Assembly (NCBI GenBank): GCA_963821275.1
Contig: CAWGDF010000001.1
Coordinates: 124,001-188,000 of the forward strand
Direction of reading: 5' to 3'
DNA: 64,000 bases
Source of the DNA: JACVRW01 sp963821275
GTDB taxonomy: Bacteria; Actinomycetota; Thermoleophilia; Solirubrobacterales; Thermoleophilaceae
The first letter of the stretch is position 1, and every line of letters begins with the position of its first letter. Below, piece after piece: positions 52,699-61,845 of this stretch. A program made the position numbers and the translations under genes. A model generated the notes under the pieces. It was not told the origin of the DNA and searched no databases. It saw only the letters and a program-made list of their open reading frames with translations.

Positions 52699-54477
52699 CT
52701 ACCAGCCCTTCAGCGCCGCCCGCACGGCGGGACGGAACTTCTCGATCGCCGCGGCCTTGTAGGAGCCGTCCAGGTCGGCGTCCTTCGTGCAGCCGCTGCA
52801 GTTGAGGAAGTGGCCGTAGCTGAACGCGACCGGCTTGCTTCCGTCGGAGTCGAACGGCAGCACGATCCGGCCAAAGCCCGCGGTCACCGAGCTCCCGTAG
52901 CTTCCGCCCTTGCCCTTGTAGTCGACGGCGTCGACGAAGTCGTCAACGATCGCGCCCTTGCCGACGCTGTCCGCCTCCTGCTGGATGAGGGCCTCGAGCG
53001 GGTCACTGACCCCGTTGGCCTGGATCATCGTGGAGAAGAAGCGGTTGCGCAGCGAGACATCCTGGATCAGGGTGCCGTTCTGCACGCCCTCCACCATGCG
53101 CGACAGGTCCACGAGGGTCGTCTCGTTGGCGGGGCTCCCGCAGCCGATGCTGTGGTTGATGCGGGTGTTCTCGGTCCCGACCACGTTGGCCGCGTAGGCG
53201 TTGATCGCCGCCCGGCCGTAGTGCTGCTCGATGCCGGCAGTGGTGCGGTTGTCCGAGATGCGCATCATCTCCCGGTCCTGGAAGTCGAGCGTCGCGAACG
53301 TCGTGGCGCTGACCTCGGGCTTGGTCGGGCAGACGTTGCTCACCTTGCCCTTGGGCGGGTTGGCGCAGGTGCCGGTCTGGCCGCTGGCCGGGCAGTTCGG
53401 GAAGCCGAACGTGTCCGTGAGGTCCTCGTTCGGGTTGCTCTCGAGCTGCTCGTGGACGTACAGGTGATGCAGGGTCTTCAGCACGCTGGCCGGCTCGAAG
53501 ATCCGGTCGGCCCCCAGGCTGATCACCGTGGGGCCGCCCACCCGCCGCAGCCACATGCCGTAGCGCCCGCCGCTCACGCTGGTCGACTTGCGCGCGAGGG
53601 AGCGCACTGCCGCGTTGGCGGCGTTCGTGTTGTCGTTGACGATCGCGGTGATGCGCCGCTCTCCGCCGGCCACGCGCGTGTCCAGGTCGACGATGCGGCC
53701 GCCGTTCTGGGACACGAAGTCACCGGCGCGGCGGGCATCCATGCCGATCTCATAGGCCGAGAACTCGCCCTTGCGCTTGATCTGCAGGGCGTTGTAGTTC
53801 CCGTTCGAGAGCCGGTCGAGGCTGAAGGTGCGCGCCCCGTTGTTGCTGGCGCTCGCCTTGACCTTCGACAGCGGGACGTTCACCCACCACCACCAGGCCG
53901 ATGCGTCCACGCCGGAGTTGCGGATCATCACGACCGCGAAGCGCTTCTTCCCGCCCTGCTGGTAGGTCTCGAGGTCGATGAGGCGGGACTTGTGCTCCTT
54001 GATCAGCTCCTTCACGCGCGCGAAGGAGACGCCGTGGTACCAGTGCCAGTTCTTCGCGGCCTGGCCGGTGTTCTTGACCATCACGGCGGCGAACACGCGC
54101 TTGCCGTTGAGCACATACGGCTCGAGGTCGATCAGCCGAGCGTTCTTCTGGTCGATCTTGTCGGCGATCTGGCCGGCCGTCAGGCCGTAGTACCAGTACC
54201 AGCCGCGGGCGTAGGTCCCGGAGTTGCGCACGAGCGCGGCGGCCAGCTTCGTCGGCCCGGTGCGCTCGACCTCGAGGTCGATGATGCGGTCGCCGGCGCT
54301 CTTGGCCAGCGACTTCAGCTTCGCGGGGCTGACGCCGTAGTAGTAGTGCCAGCGGGCCGGCTTGGTCGAGTTTCGTTCTGGATCGGGCGCCGCCGCGCCG
54401 GCTGTGGCGGCCGGCAGGAGCACCGTGAGCGCGGCGGCAAGCGCCACGAGAATTAGGAGAAGACTTCGCTTGAACAT
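52699..54477 (-). CDS. Secreted beta-lactamase-fold serine hydrolase with BTRD1-like tandem repeats
   Basis: 592 residues. Signal peptide MFKRSLLLILVALAAALTVL. The N-terminal half has about five repeats of 45-50 residues of the pattern WYWYYGLTAGQIADKIDQKN, ARLIDLEPYVLNGKRVFAAV, MVKNTG (compare WHWYHGVSFARVKELIKEHK). This matches the repeats of fungal polyglycine hydrolases (BTRD1). The C-terminal half is a serine beta-lactamase/transpeptidase fold with active-site SVLK in EPASVLKTLHHLYVHE. It is probably an extracellular peptidase or esterase. The reading frame extends upstream to 54516, but the signal starts at 54477. Confidence 0.78.
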   Translation of the reverse strand: MFKRSLLLILVALAAALTVLLPAATAGAAAPDPERNSTKPARWHYYYGVSPAKLKSLAKSAGDRIIDLEVERTGPTKLAAALVRNSGTYARGWYWYYGLTAGQIADKIDQKNARLIDLEPYVLNGKRVFAAVMVKNTGQAAKNWHWYHGVSFARVKELIKEHKSRLIDLETYQQGGKKRFAVVMIRNSGVDASAWWWWVNVPLSKVKASASNNGARTFSLDRLSNGNYNALQIKRKGEFSAYEIGMDARRAGDFVSQNGGRIVDLDTRVAGGERRITAIVNDNTNAANAAVRSLARKSTSVSGGRYGMWLRRVGGPTVISLGADRIFEPASVLKTLHHLYVHEQLESNPNEDLTDTFGFPNCPASGQTGTCANPPKGKVSNVCPTKPEVSATTFATLDFQDREMMRISDNRTTAGIEQHYGRAAINAYAANVVGTENTRINHSIGCGSPANETTLVDLSRMVEGVQNGTLIQDVSLRNRFFSTMIQANGVSDPLEALIQQEADSVGKGAIVDDFVDAVDYKGKGGSYGSSVTAGFGRIVLPFDSDGSKPVAFSYGHFLNCSGCTKDADLDGSYKAAAIEKFRPAVRAALKGW

Positions 54478-54535
54478 GGGGCCTCCTGGGTTGGAGCAGG
54501 GTCGTTGGCGCTCCAACCGGCGGCCGTGGCGCGAA

Positions 54536-55879
54536 TTACGGGCGGCGCCCGCCGGCGGCGGTTTCCTGCGGCTCCCGCTGCGGCCCGGTGATCAGGCGCG
54601 CCCCTCGCCCGCGGGTCACGAAGCTGAACATCCAGCGCACGACCACGAGGATCCGGTTCTGGAAGCCGATCAGGTACCAGAGGTGCACCAGCAGCCAGGT
54701 CCACCAGGCAATGAGGCCCGAGAGCTTGAGCCCCTTGATCTCGGCCACCGCTGAGGCGCGGCCGATCGTCGCCAGGTTGCCCTTGTCGAGGTAGTGGAAG
54801 GGCCGGGGCGTCTCACCGCGCAGCCGCTCGAGCACCACCTTGGCGGCGTAGCGGCCTTCCTGCATGGCCACCGGGGCGAGCCCCGGAAGCAGCTGCGGCT
54901 CACCGTCCGCGTTGCGGACGCGCACCATGTCCCCGAGCGCGAGCACGTCGGGATGCCCGGGCAGCGTGAGGTCGGGCTCGACGGTCACACGCCCCGCGCG
55001 GTCGAGCTCGGCGCCGGTTTCCTCCGCCAGCTTGCTCGCGAGGCTCGACGCGGTCACGCCAGCAGCCCAGATCACAGTGCGGGCGGGCACCCGCTCGCTG
55101 CTTCCGTCCTTCGCCTCGATGATCACGGCGTCCGCGTCGATGCCGACCACGGTGTGACCGGTGAGCGGGGTCACGCCCAGCTTCTTCAGCGAGCGGGCCG
55201 CCCGCGCCGACAGCGACGGGGCGAAGCCGCCGAGCACCCGATCCGCGGTCTCCACGAGCAGGATCCGGCCCTTGCTCGGGTCCATGGCCCTGAAATCGTG
55301 CCGCACGGTGTCGCGGGCGATCTCGGCGATCTGACCGGCCATCTCGACGCCCGTGGGCCCCGCGCCGACCACGACGAAGGTGAGCCACCCCGCGCGTTGC
55401 TCGGGGTCGCGTTCGATCTCGGCGGCCTCGAAGGCGCTGAGGATGCGCCGGCGCACCAGCAGGGCGCTCTCCAGTGACTTCACCTCCGGCGCGTGCTCCT
55501 TCCACTCGTCGTGCCCGAAGTACGAGTAGTGTGACCCGCCGGCCACGATGAGCGTGTCGTAGAGGAGAGGGCCGGGCTCGGGTAGTCCGGGGAGAGCGGC
55601 CAGGCGTACCTGTCTCTGCTCGAGGTCGAAGCCGGACACGCTGGCAAGCAGCACACGCACGTTTGGGTGTCGCTTGAAGATCGACCGCAGCGGATAGGCG
55701 ACCTCGCTCGCGGCGAGAGCACCGGTGGCCACCTGGTAGGTCAGAGGCTGGAAGAGGTGGAAGTTGCGCCGGTCGACGAGCGTGACGTCGACCGGCGCGT
55801 CCCGCAGCGCCTGAGCGGCCTGGAGACCGCCGAAGCCGCCGCCGAGGATCACCACGCGGTGCCTGGTGGAAGCGCTCAT
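54536..55879 (-). CDS. ndh: Type II NADH dehydrogenase (NDH-2)
   Basis: 447 residues. FAD motif VVILGGGFGGLQAAQAL, NFHLFQPLTYQVATGALAAS (quinone-site AQxAxQ-type region), NADH motif TFVVVGAGPTGVEMAGQI, and LALGDMVRV. A C-terminal hydrophobic part (LSGLIAWWTWLLVHLWYLIG) attaches the enzyme to the membrane. It feeds electrons from NADH to quinone without proton pumping. Confidence 0.93.
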   Translation of the reverse strand: MSASTRHRVVILGGGFGGLQAAQALRDAPVDVTLVDRRNFHLFQPLTYQVATGALAASEVAYPLRSIFKRHPNVRVLLASVSGFDLEQRQVRLAALPGLPEPGPLLYDTLIVAGGSHYSYFGHDEWKEHAPEVKSLESALLVRRRILSAFEAAEIERDPEQRAGWLTFVVVGAGPTGVEMAGQIAEIARDTVRHDFRAMDPSKGRILLVETADRVLGGFAPSLSARAARSLKKLGVTPLTGHTVVGIDADAVIIEAKDGSSERVPARTVIWAAGVTASSLASKLAEETGAELDRAGRVTVEPDLTLPGHPDVLALGDMVRVRNADGEPQLLPGLAPVAMQEGRYAAKVVLERLRGETPRPFHYLDKGNLATIGRASAVAEIKGLKLSGLIAWWTWLLVHLWYLIGFQNRILVVVRWMFSFVTRGRGARLITGPQREPQETAAGGRRP

Positions 55880-55940
55880 GTCTTCGAGAGTATTTGGCGC
55901 GGCTGAACGCCGTCCGCCGGTTGGTGAGAGAGTGCCGCCC

Positions 55941-56315
55941 ATGGAAGATGGCCGCCTCGTCCGGCTCACCGGGATCTGCGCGGAGCTGCCGGAAACCGAG
56001 CGCGAGTTCACGGGCCAGCACGCCATCTTCCGCGTCCGCAAGAGGGTATTCGCCTACTTCCTCGAGGATCACCACGGCGACGGAATCGTCGGCATGGTCT
56101 TCAAGGCGCATCCGGGACAGAACCAGGCCCTGATCGCTGACGCTCCGGAGCGTTTCTACATGCCCTCCTACGTGGGGTCCCGGGGCTGGGCCGCGCTGCG
56201 CCTCGACACGCCGAGGATCGACTGGGACGAGGTCACCGACCTGGTGAGCGAGAGCTACCGGCTGATCGCTCCGAAGCGGCTCGCCGCCCTCTTGGACGAG
56301 GGGCCCGCGAGGTGA
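55941..56315 (+). CDS. MmcQ/YjbR-like protein
   Basis: 124 residues: FRVRKRVFAYFLEDHHGD, ERFYMPSYVGSRGWAALRLD, DWDEVTDLVSESYRLIAPKR. This is the MmcQ/YjbR fold, CyaY-like, possibly DNA-binding. Its stop overlaps the GTG of the asparaginase gene, so both are one transcript. Confidence 0.85.
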   Translation: MEDGRLVRLTGICAELPETEREFTGQHAIFRVRKRVFAYFLEDHHGDGIVGMVFKAHPGQNQALIADAPERFYMPSYVGSRGWAALRLDTPRIDWDEVTDLVSESYRLIAPKRLAALLDEGPAR

Positions 56316-57307
56316 ACGCTCCCGAGGGCCGGACCAGCGGCCGCAGCGTGCTCGTGCTGGCCTCCGGGGGGACGATCACGATGAGCGGCGAGGACGGAGC
56401 GGTGCCGGACCTCGACGGCGAGGACCTGGTCGCGGCTGTGCCCGGCCTGGCCGGCTTCCAGGGGGTCCGGAGCCGGACGGTGTTCAACAAGCCCAGCTCC
56501 CACCTGAGTCTGGCCGAGCAGCTCGAGGTGTGCCGGGAGGCGCGGGACATGGCGCGGCGCGGGACCGGCGTGGTGGTCACACACGGCACGGACTCGCTCG
56601 AGGAGACCGCGATGCTGTGCGACATCCTCCACGACGCCGAGGCCCCGATCGTGTTCACGGGAGCCATTCGCCCCTCCTCCGCGCCCGGCGCGGACGGTCC
56701 CGCAAATCTCGTGGACGCGGTGAGCGTCGCCGCCAGCGCCGAGGCCGCGGGCATGGGGGTGCTGGTGTGCTTCGGCGGCGAGATCCACCACGCGCGCTGC
56801 GTACGCAAGACCGACACGATCTCCCTGGTGGCCTTCTCCTCGCCCCAGAGCGGGCTGCTGGGCCGCGTGACCGAGGGTCACCCGATCATCTGGTCGCGGC
56901 TGCCCCGCAACCCGCCGCTCGACCCACCCGATCTCGATCGCCGGGTGCTGGTGGTGCCGACCGGCGCCGGCGACGACGGCACGCTGGCTCGAGCCGCCCT
57001 GGCCACCGATCCGGACGGCATGGTGATCGGAACGCTCGGCGCCGGGCACCTCTCGCCGCCGCTGCTCGAGCTGTGGGCCGAGGCCGCCGAGCGCATCCCG
57101 GTGGTTGCCTACTGCCGCCCCGAGCGCGGCGTGATCCTCTCCTCGACCTACGGCTATCCGGGCTCCGAGCGCGACCTGCGCACCACCGGCATCATCCCGG
57201 CCGGCTTCCTGTCGCCCCAGGCGGCCCGCATGAAGCTGCTGGCCTGCCTGGCCTCCGGTCTGTCCATCGAAGAGGTGCGCTGGGCGTTCCGGCAGGACGA
57301 CGGCTAG
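56312..57307 (+). CDS. L-asparaginase (type I/II fold)
   Basis: 331 residues. The two threonine signatures are LVLASGGTITM and VVVTHGTDSLEETAMLCDIL. FTGAIRPSSAPGADGPANLV is the conserved loop. It hydrolyses asparagine to aspartate and ammonia; glutaminase side activity cannot be judged. No signal peptide is seen, so it is cytoplasmic. The GTG start overlaps the upstream stop. Confidence 0.9.
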   Translation: MNAPEGRTSGRSVLVLASGGTITMSGEDGAVPDLDGEDLVAAVPGLAGFQGVRSRTVFNKPSSHLSLAEQLEVCREARDMARRGTGVVVTHGTDSLEETAMLCDILHDAEAPIVFTGAIRPSSAPGADGPANLVDAVSVAASAEAAGMGVLVCFGGEIHHARCVRKTDTISLVAFSSPQSGLLGRVTEGHPIIWSRLPRNPPLDPPDLDRRVLVVPTGAGDDGTLARAALATDPDGMVIGTLGAGHLSPPLLELWAEAAERIPVVAYCRPERGVILSSTYGYPGSERDLRTTGIIPAGFLSPQAARMKLLACLASGLSIEEVRWAFRQDDG

Positions 57308-57398
57308 GACGGTCTAACCCGGAGTGCCTGCGACAGCTGCGGGCGGGGTAGCGGTGTCCTGATGGGGGACGCGGCCGGGCAGCCGTGACTGCCGACAG

Positions 57399-57443
57399 CG
57401 CTCCGTACGTTAGGGGTGCAATAGGACCTCAACGTACGACGCG
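57399..57443. repeat. Dispersed palindromic element, family 2, copy 2
   Basis: CGTACGTTAGGGGTGCAATA then GGACCTCAACGTACG is the reverse complement of the element at 33137-33179 with two differences in 40 positions. It lies between the convergent asparaginase and MEDS genes. Confidence 0.65.
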
Positions 57444-57496
57444 TGGGCCGGGCCGCTTCGCCCCGCGCCGTCGGTCGAGCACGGGATGAGGACGGG

Positions 57497-58069
57497 CTAG
57501 GACGGCTTGAACAACTCCAGCCGGTCCTCGGTGGGCACGAGGATGCCGTCGTGGTGCTCGGCCAGGCCGGTCATGCGACCGAGGGTGGTGGCTCCCTCCA
57601 GCCCGCCGATCAGGTACGGACAGAGCGTGACCACCGGACGATCCTTGAACTGGCGCTCCCACGCGGTCTCGACCTCCAGCGCGCGCTCATAGGCGTCGGT
57701 GTCGGGGCTGACGGGCGAATGAGAGGTCCAGAGGCCGCTGAGCCCGCGGCCCAGCGCCTCCTCGAAGGCGGCTGCCACGCGCCCCGGCAGGCGGTCGGGC
57801 GGCTCATCGAGGTCGAGCCGCTCCATCATGAGCTGCTCGTCCGACTCGAGCTCGCGGACGCCGAGCCCCGCCTCAGTGAGGGCGCGGCGGTCCGCTTCGA
57901 CGTCCAGCGCGCGGTGGGCCAGCCAGCCGCCGCGCTTGGCGCCCAGCGAGTAGAACGAAGCGACCACGGGCGCGAACTCCTCGTCGGTGCGCAACAGGAC
58001 CGCCAGATGCCGGCACGCGCCGCCGTCAAGGGCCGGGGCCAAGGCCGGATTTTGCATCACCGCAACCAT
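57497..58069 (-). CDS. MEDS-domain (DcmR-like sensory) protein
   Basis: 190 residues: HLAVLLRTDEEFAPVVASFY, SLGAKRGGWLAHRALDVEAD, VETAWERQFKDRPVVTLCPY, LIGGLEGATTLGRMTGLAEH. The pattern fits the MEDS domain found in DcmR and in some sensor kinases, thought to bind hydrocarbon-like ligands. It lies 9 bases downstream of a histidine kinase gene, so it may modulate that kinase. Confidence 0.75.
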   Translation of the reverse strand: MVAVMQNPALAPALDGGACRHLAVLLRTDEEFAPVVASFYSLGAKRGGWLAHRALDVEADRRALTEAGLGVRELESDEQLMMERLDLDEPPDRLPGRVAAAFEEALGRGLSGLWTSHSPVSPDTDAYERALEVETAWERQFKDRPVVTLCPYLIGGLEGATTLGRMTGLAEHHDGILVPTEDRLELFKPS

Positions 58070-58078
58070 ACTCAGGCC

Positions 58079-59278
58079 TCAGGACACGGGTACCCGCAGC
58101 GTCACCGCGGTGCCCTCCCCGGGGGCCGAGCGCACGCCCAGCCCACCGCCCGCGCTCCGCGCCCGCTCGCGCATCAGTGTCAGGCCGAAGTGCCCCTCGC
58201 CCGGACCGCCCACAGCGTCTACCTGGAACCCGACGCCGTCGTCCTCGATCGCGAGCGTGAGCCGATCGTCCTCCAGGCGCAGCGTCACCTCGACCCTGGC
58301 GGCCTGCCCGTGCCGGGCAGCGTTGGACAGCGCCTCGGTCAGGACCCGGACCACCACCGCGGCCGTCTCCGGCGCCACGTCGACCGCCGGCCCGGACGTG
58401 TGGAGCTCCAGGGGCAGGTCGCGGCGACGGCGCTCGCACACCTCCTCGACGGCGGCCTGGATGCCGCCGAGCGGAGCGGAGACCGAAAGGTCTTCGAGGC
58501 GGGCTCGCACCACCCGGTGGGCGGCCCCGACCGCCTCGCGCAACCGCTCCGTGCTGGCCTGGGCCTGCGCCGGCGACGGACCACTGTCGAGGAGGGCCAG
58601 CTCGCGCATCGCGAGCGCGAGGTCCTGAGCCAGCCCGTCGTGGATCTCGGCCGCTAGGCGCAGCCGCTCGCGCTCGATCTCCCGGCCCTGAAGCTCCTGC
58701 CTCAGACGTGCCGTGGCGATGCCCGCGGCGAGCAGGTCGCCCAGCAGCCGGAGCACCGTGGCCGCCGTCGGATCGAGCGAAAACGGCCCGGGCGCCGCCG
58801 CGACCACCACCCCGACCAGGCGGCCCTCCGAGCGCAGCGGGAGGACGAGCCAGGACTGGGCGGGCGGCTCGAAGGGGTTGGCCACGAGCCAGCTGGCCTC
58901 CTCCCGGAACAGGAGCGGCACCCCGCTGGACACGGCCAGGCGCCAGGCCTCGTCGTCGAACGAGACCTCGTCGTGGGCGCGCACGGCTGCGCCGCCGGAG
59001 GCGGACGCCACGTAGCGCTGCAGGCTGGGGCGCACGCCGGGACGAGGGAGGTAGAGCACCGTGAGGTCCAGGCCGAGCGACTCGCGCATCTCGCCCAGGG
59101 CCCGCTCCGCCAGCTCGGCCAGGCTGCCTGAGCCCACGAGAGCAGTCGCCACGCGGTTTATGGCCCCGAGCCCGGCCAGCACCTCGGGAGGCAGGTGGTG
59201 TGTGAGATCGACGGAAGAGTCGCTGCGGGTCGGTGGGGTCCCCACGGTCGGCTCCGACGATACTTCGCTATGCCCCAT
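58079..59278 (-). CDS. NarL-type sensor histidine kinase with GAF domain
   Basis: Up to 399 residues. A GAF-like domain (about 60-190) is followed by a HisKA_3 dimerisation box (LRLAAEIHDGLAQDLALAMR; phospho-His in AEIHDG) and an ATPase domain (LTEALSNAARHGQ, IEDDGVGFQV). No membrane segment, so it senses inside the cell. The ATG at 59278 faces the regulator ATG at 59277, an overlap of the two start codons; a later start such as the GTG in PPEVLAGLG would leave room for promoters. Confidence 0.88.
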   Translation of the reverse strand: MGHSEVSSEPTVGTPPTRSDSSVDLTHHLPPEVLAGLGAINRVATALVGSGSLAELAERALGEMRESLGLDLTVLYLPRPGVRPSLQRYVASASGGAAVRAHDEVSFDDEAWRLAVSSGVPLLFREEASWLVANPFEPPAQSWLVLPLRSEGRLVGVVVAAAPGPFSLDPTAATVLRLLGDLLAAGIATARLRQELQGREIERERLRLAAEIHDGLAQDLALAMRELALLDSGPSPAQAQASTERLREAVGAAHRVVRARLEDLSVSAPLGGIQAAVEEVCERRRRDLPLELHTSGPAVDVAPETAAVVVRVLTEALSNAARHGQAARVEVTLRLEDDRLTLAIEDDGVGFQVDAVGGPGEGHFGLTLMRERARSAGGGLGVRSAPGEGTAVTLRVPVS

Positions 59279-59930
59279 GCCCGAAACCCCGATCCGGGTG
59301 CTCATCGCCGACGATCACCGCCTCATGCGGGAGGGCACGGCCGCGCTCCTGGAGGCGGACGAGCGCATCGAGGTGGTGGGCCTCGCCCGCGACGGGCGAG
59401 AGGCGGTGGCGCTGGCCGAGCGGCGCGGGCCTCAGGTCGTGCTGCTCGACCTGAACATGCCGGTCATGGGCGGGATCGAGGCCTGCGCGGCGATTCGCCA
59501 GCGGGTACCAGGCCCGCCCGCCCCGCACGTGCTGATCCTGACCGTCTCCGAGCAGGAGCCCGACCTGTACGACTCCCTGCGCGTGGGCGCCGCGGGCTAC
59601 CTGCTGAAGGACATGGCCCCCGGAGAGCTGGTCGAGGCGGTTCTCGAGGCGGGACGAGGCGAGCCCCGAATCCCCCCGGCGATGGCCGGGCGTCTGCTGA
59701 CCGACCTCGCCGGCGCGGGCGCGTCCTCCGCCGACCCGCTCGAGCAGCTCAGCGAGCGCGAGCGGGAGGTGCTCGCGCTGCTCGCCGAAGGGCTTCGCAA
59801 CCGGGAGATCGGCGAACGTCTCTACATCAGTGAGTCCACGGTCAAGACCCACGTGCGCCATGTGCTGGAGAAGCTGCGGATCCGCAACCGGACAGAGGCG
59901 GCGGCGTTTGCGGCCCGCTACCTCGGCTGA
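59277..59930 (+). CDS. NarL/LuxR-type response regulator
   Basis: 217 residues. Receiver domain VLIADDHRLMREGTAALL, phospho-Asp in VLLDLNMP, Thr in LTVSEQ, Lys in YLLKDMAPG. LuxR helix-turn-helix LSEREREVLALLAEGLRNRE, IGERLYISESTVKTHVRHVL. It is the partner of the divergent kinase. Confidence 0.92.
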   Translation: MPETPIRVLIADDHRLMREGTAALLEADERIEVVGLARDGREAVALAERRGPQVVLLDLNMPVMGGIEACAAIRQRVPGPPAPHVLILTVSEQEPDLYDSLRVGAAGYLLKDMAPGELVEAVLEAGRGEPRIPPAMAGRLLTDLAGAGASSADPLEQLSEREREVLALLAEGLRNREIGERLYISESTVKTHVRHVLEKLRIRNRTEAAAFAARYLG

Positions 59931-60339
59931 AGGGCCCCGTTCCCGCCGCGCTCTGCAGCCCGCGCAGCATCGCAGCCTTCACCTGGTCCGCGGGCCTTCC
60001 CAGGCGGGCGGCGATGTCGGAGACCGAGTAGCCACCCAAGCGGGCGAGGGCGACGACCTCCCGGTCGTCGCTCTCCATGTCGGCGAAACCCGGTCCCGGC
60101 GCGGTGCGCACGCCCAGGCGGATCGCCCGTTCGGTGAGCTCGCTGCGTGCGGCCGGGCGCCCGCCCACGTCGTTCGCCGCCGCAACCAGCACCTCCTCGG
60201 CCACCATCACGGCAGTGTGCTGGTCGCGCGAGGCAGCCAGCGCCGCGCCGTAGACGTGGGGAATGCTTTCCTGGAGCTCAGACGGGCCGGCCTGGGCAGT
60301 CACAGCGACCAACGTACGGCCGCCGGCCGTTCCCGCCAT
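59842..60339 (-). CDS. Small protein with sigma-region-4-like helix-turn-helix
   Basis: 165 residues. The region SDDREVVALARLGGYSVSDI, AARLGRPADQVKAAMLRGLQ is a sigma-region-4-like helix-turn-helix; the region 2 core of a sigma factor is absent. The last 30 residues run antisense to the end of the response-regulator gene (89-base overlap), and are low complexity, so the natural end may differ. Function unknown. Confidence 0.5.
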   Translation of the reverse strand: MAGTAGGRTLVAVTAQAGPSELQESIPHVYGAALAASRDQHTAVMVAEEVLVAAANDVGGRPAARSELTERAIRLGVRTAPGPGFADMESDDREVVALARLGGYSVSDIAARLGRPADQVKAAMLRGLQSAAGTGPFSRGSGPQTPPPLSGCGSAASPAHGARGS

Positions 60340-60383
60340 CGCGCTAACGGCTCATCCTCGGTCCTCCGAAAGGTGGATTCGGG

Positions 60384-60635
60384 TCAGGCGCCGGCGTGCG
60401 CGCCGACCGCCCGCAGGAACGCGAGCGCGATCGGCGGCACCCGGCCCTCGCGGTCGCACTCCGGGTCGCTGTCCTGTGCCTCCGACAGCTCCACGAACCG
60501 CGGCTGGAGCGTCCGGCCCGCGCCGGCCAGCGCCTCCGCGGCCCCGGCCTCCAGCAGCCGCTCCGGGCCACGGCCGACTCCGTAGCGAAGCCGGTCCAGC
60601 TCGTACGGCATCGCGATCAGGCGAAACTCGCTCAC
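60384..60635 (-). pseudogene. Arginase-like N-terminal fragment
   Basis: 83 residues. FRLIAMPYELDRLRYGVGRG then PERLLEAGAAEALAGAG resembles the N-terminus of arginase-family enzymes in actinobacteria. The metal-binding GGxHS and DxHxD motifs that should follow are absent; the frame ends after about 80 residues. It is either a truncated gene or a short independent protein. Confidence 0.4.
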
Positions 60636-60722
60636 GCGTAACCGGGGACCCTAGTCCGCCGCTCTGCGTTGCGGCACCGCCCGGCTTCGTGCGAGGATTG
60701 CGGTCGACCCCGAGGAGGAGCA

Positions 60723-61121
60723 ATGGACGAGTCCCGGCTGGCATCGATCGAACTGTTTTCGTCGCTGTCGAAGCGTCAGCGGAAGCAGATCGCACAACAC
60801 GCGGACGAGATCGACGTGCCCGAGGGAACCCAGCTCCTGCGCGAGGGCGAGTTCGCCTATGAGTTCTTCGTCATCGAGGAGGGCGCCGCGGAGGTGATAC
60901 GAGACGGCAAGCACGTGGCCGATCTCGGCCCCGGCGACTTCATGGGCGAGATGGGCATCGTCGGCCGGACCCAGCGCAACGCCTCGGTCGTCGCCCGCTC
61001 CCCGCTGCAGGTGATCGTGCTGAGCGAGCAGGACTTCCGCGGGATCTCGCGCTCCTTCCCCGACGTGGCCGAGCGCATCCAGCAGGCCGTGGAGGAGCGC
61101 GTCCGCACGCTCGTGAATTAG
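60723..61121 (+). CDS. Cyclic-nucleotide-binding-domain protein
   Basis: 132 residues, a single cNMP-binding domain: LFSSLSKRQRKQIAQHADEI, FFVIEEGAAEVIRDGKHVAD, LGPGDFMGEMGIVGRTQRNA (phosphate-binding cassette FMGEMGIV...RNASV). No DNA-binding or other domain. Preceded by GAGGAGGAG. It may act as a small cAMP/cGMP sensor or a structural relative without ligand. Confidence 0.88.
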   Translation: MDESRLASIELFSSLSKRQRKQIAQHADEIDVPEGTQLLREGEFAYEFFVIEEGAAEVIRDGKHVADLGPGDFMGEMGIVGRTQRNASVVARSPLQVIVLSEQDFRGISRSFPDVAERIQQAVEERVRTLVN

Positions 61122-61175
61122 CGCAGGCCAGCCGCGGCGGGCGGACACCGGTGGAGCAGGAACCGGAGCGCGGGC

Positions 61176-61778
61176 TTACGGCTCCAGGTCGCGCAGCTTG
61201 CGGATCTGAAACGCCCTGATGATGTCGCCCACCCCATGGAACAGGGCCCAGATGCCGGCGAACACCAGCAGGGTGTAGGCCCGCTCTATGAAGAACTGCC
61301 CGGCGGTCCAGAAGGCCAGGATCACCAAAGCGATGCCGGAGATCAGGCCCAGCCACCAGAGATCGTTGCCGTCGCGCTCCATGAACGCCTGGATGATCCA
61401 GAACACGCCGACGAGCAGGAAGAGGAAGCCGAGGATGTCGGCGACCCCGGCGAAGGTCTCTTCCGGGCGGATCAGCGAGATCACCCCGGCGATCCCGAAC
61501 AGCACGGCGAAGATCCAGAGGATCACCCTGGTCGCCCCGCCTGCGACGGCGCCCAGGGCGAGCTGCTGCCCGGCCGAGACCAGGAACATGACGCCGATCA
61601 GGACGCCGACGGTGGAGATCGAAGCCTCGTCGAACTGCAGCACGACCAGCGCCACCAGGATCCAAAAGACGCCGAACAGGAGCCAGAGCCACCACAGCCG
61701 GGCGACCTGCTCGAGCGGGCGGGGCAGCGTCTCCGGCGCCTCCGGTGTGCCGGGCGCCGCTGCTGCTGAGCTTTCCAT
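61176..61778 (-). CDS. HdeD/DUF308-family membrane protein
   Basis: 200 residues with six membrane segments in three pairs (WWLWLLFGVFWILVALVVLQ, RVILWIFAVLFGIAGVISLI, DILGFLFLLVGVFWIIQAFM, LWWLGLISGIALVILAFWTA). Matches the HdeD acid-resistance membrane family by topology. The specific role is unknown. Confidence 0.82.
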   Translation of the reverse strand: MESSAAAAPGTPEAPETLPRPLEQVARLWWLWLLFGVFWILVALVVLQFDEASISTVGVLIGVMFLVSAGQQLALGAVAGGATRVILWIFAVLFGIAGVISLIRPEETFAGVADILGFLFLLVGVFWIIQAFMERDGNDLWWLGLISGIALVILAFWTAGQFFIERAYTLLVFAGIWALFHGVGDIIRAFQIRKLRDLEP

Positions 61779-61845
61779 CTAGACCTCCTAGGGCCAATGA
61801 AGGTGCGAGCCTGCCCCTGAAGGATGGCGCGCGGACCCGACGGCT

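Noticed and set aside
52693..54456. 587-codon plus-strand open frame
   Set aside because: Antisense to the repeat-containing hydrolase, which has a signal peptide and an active-site motif.
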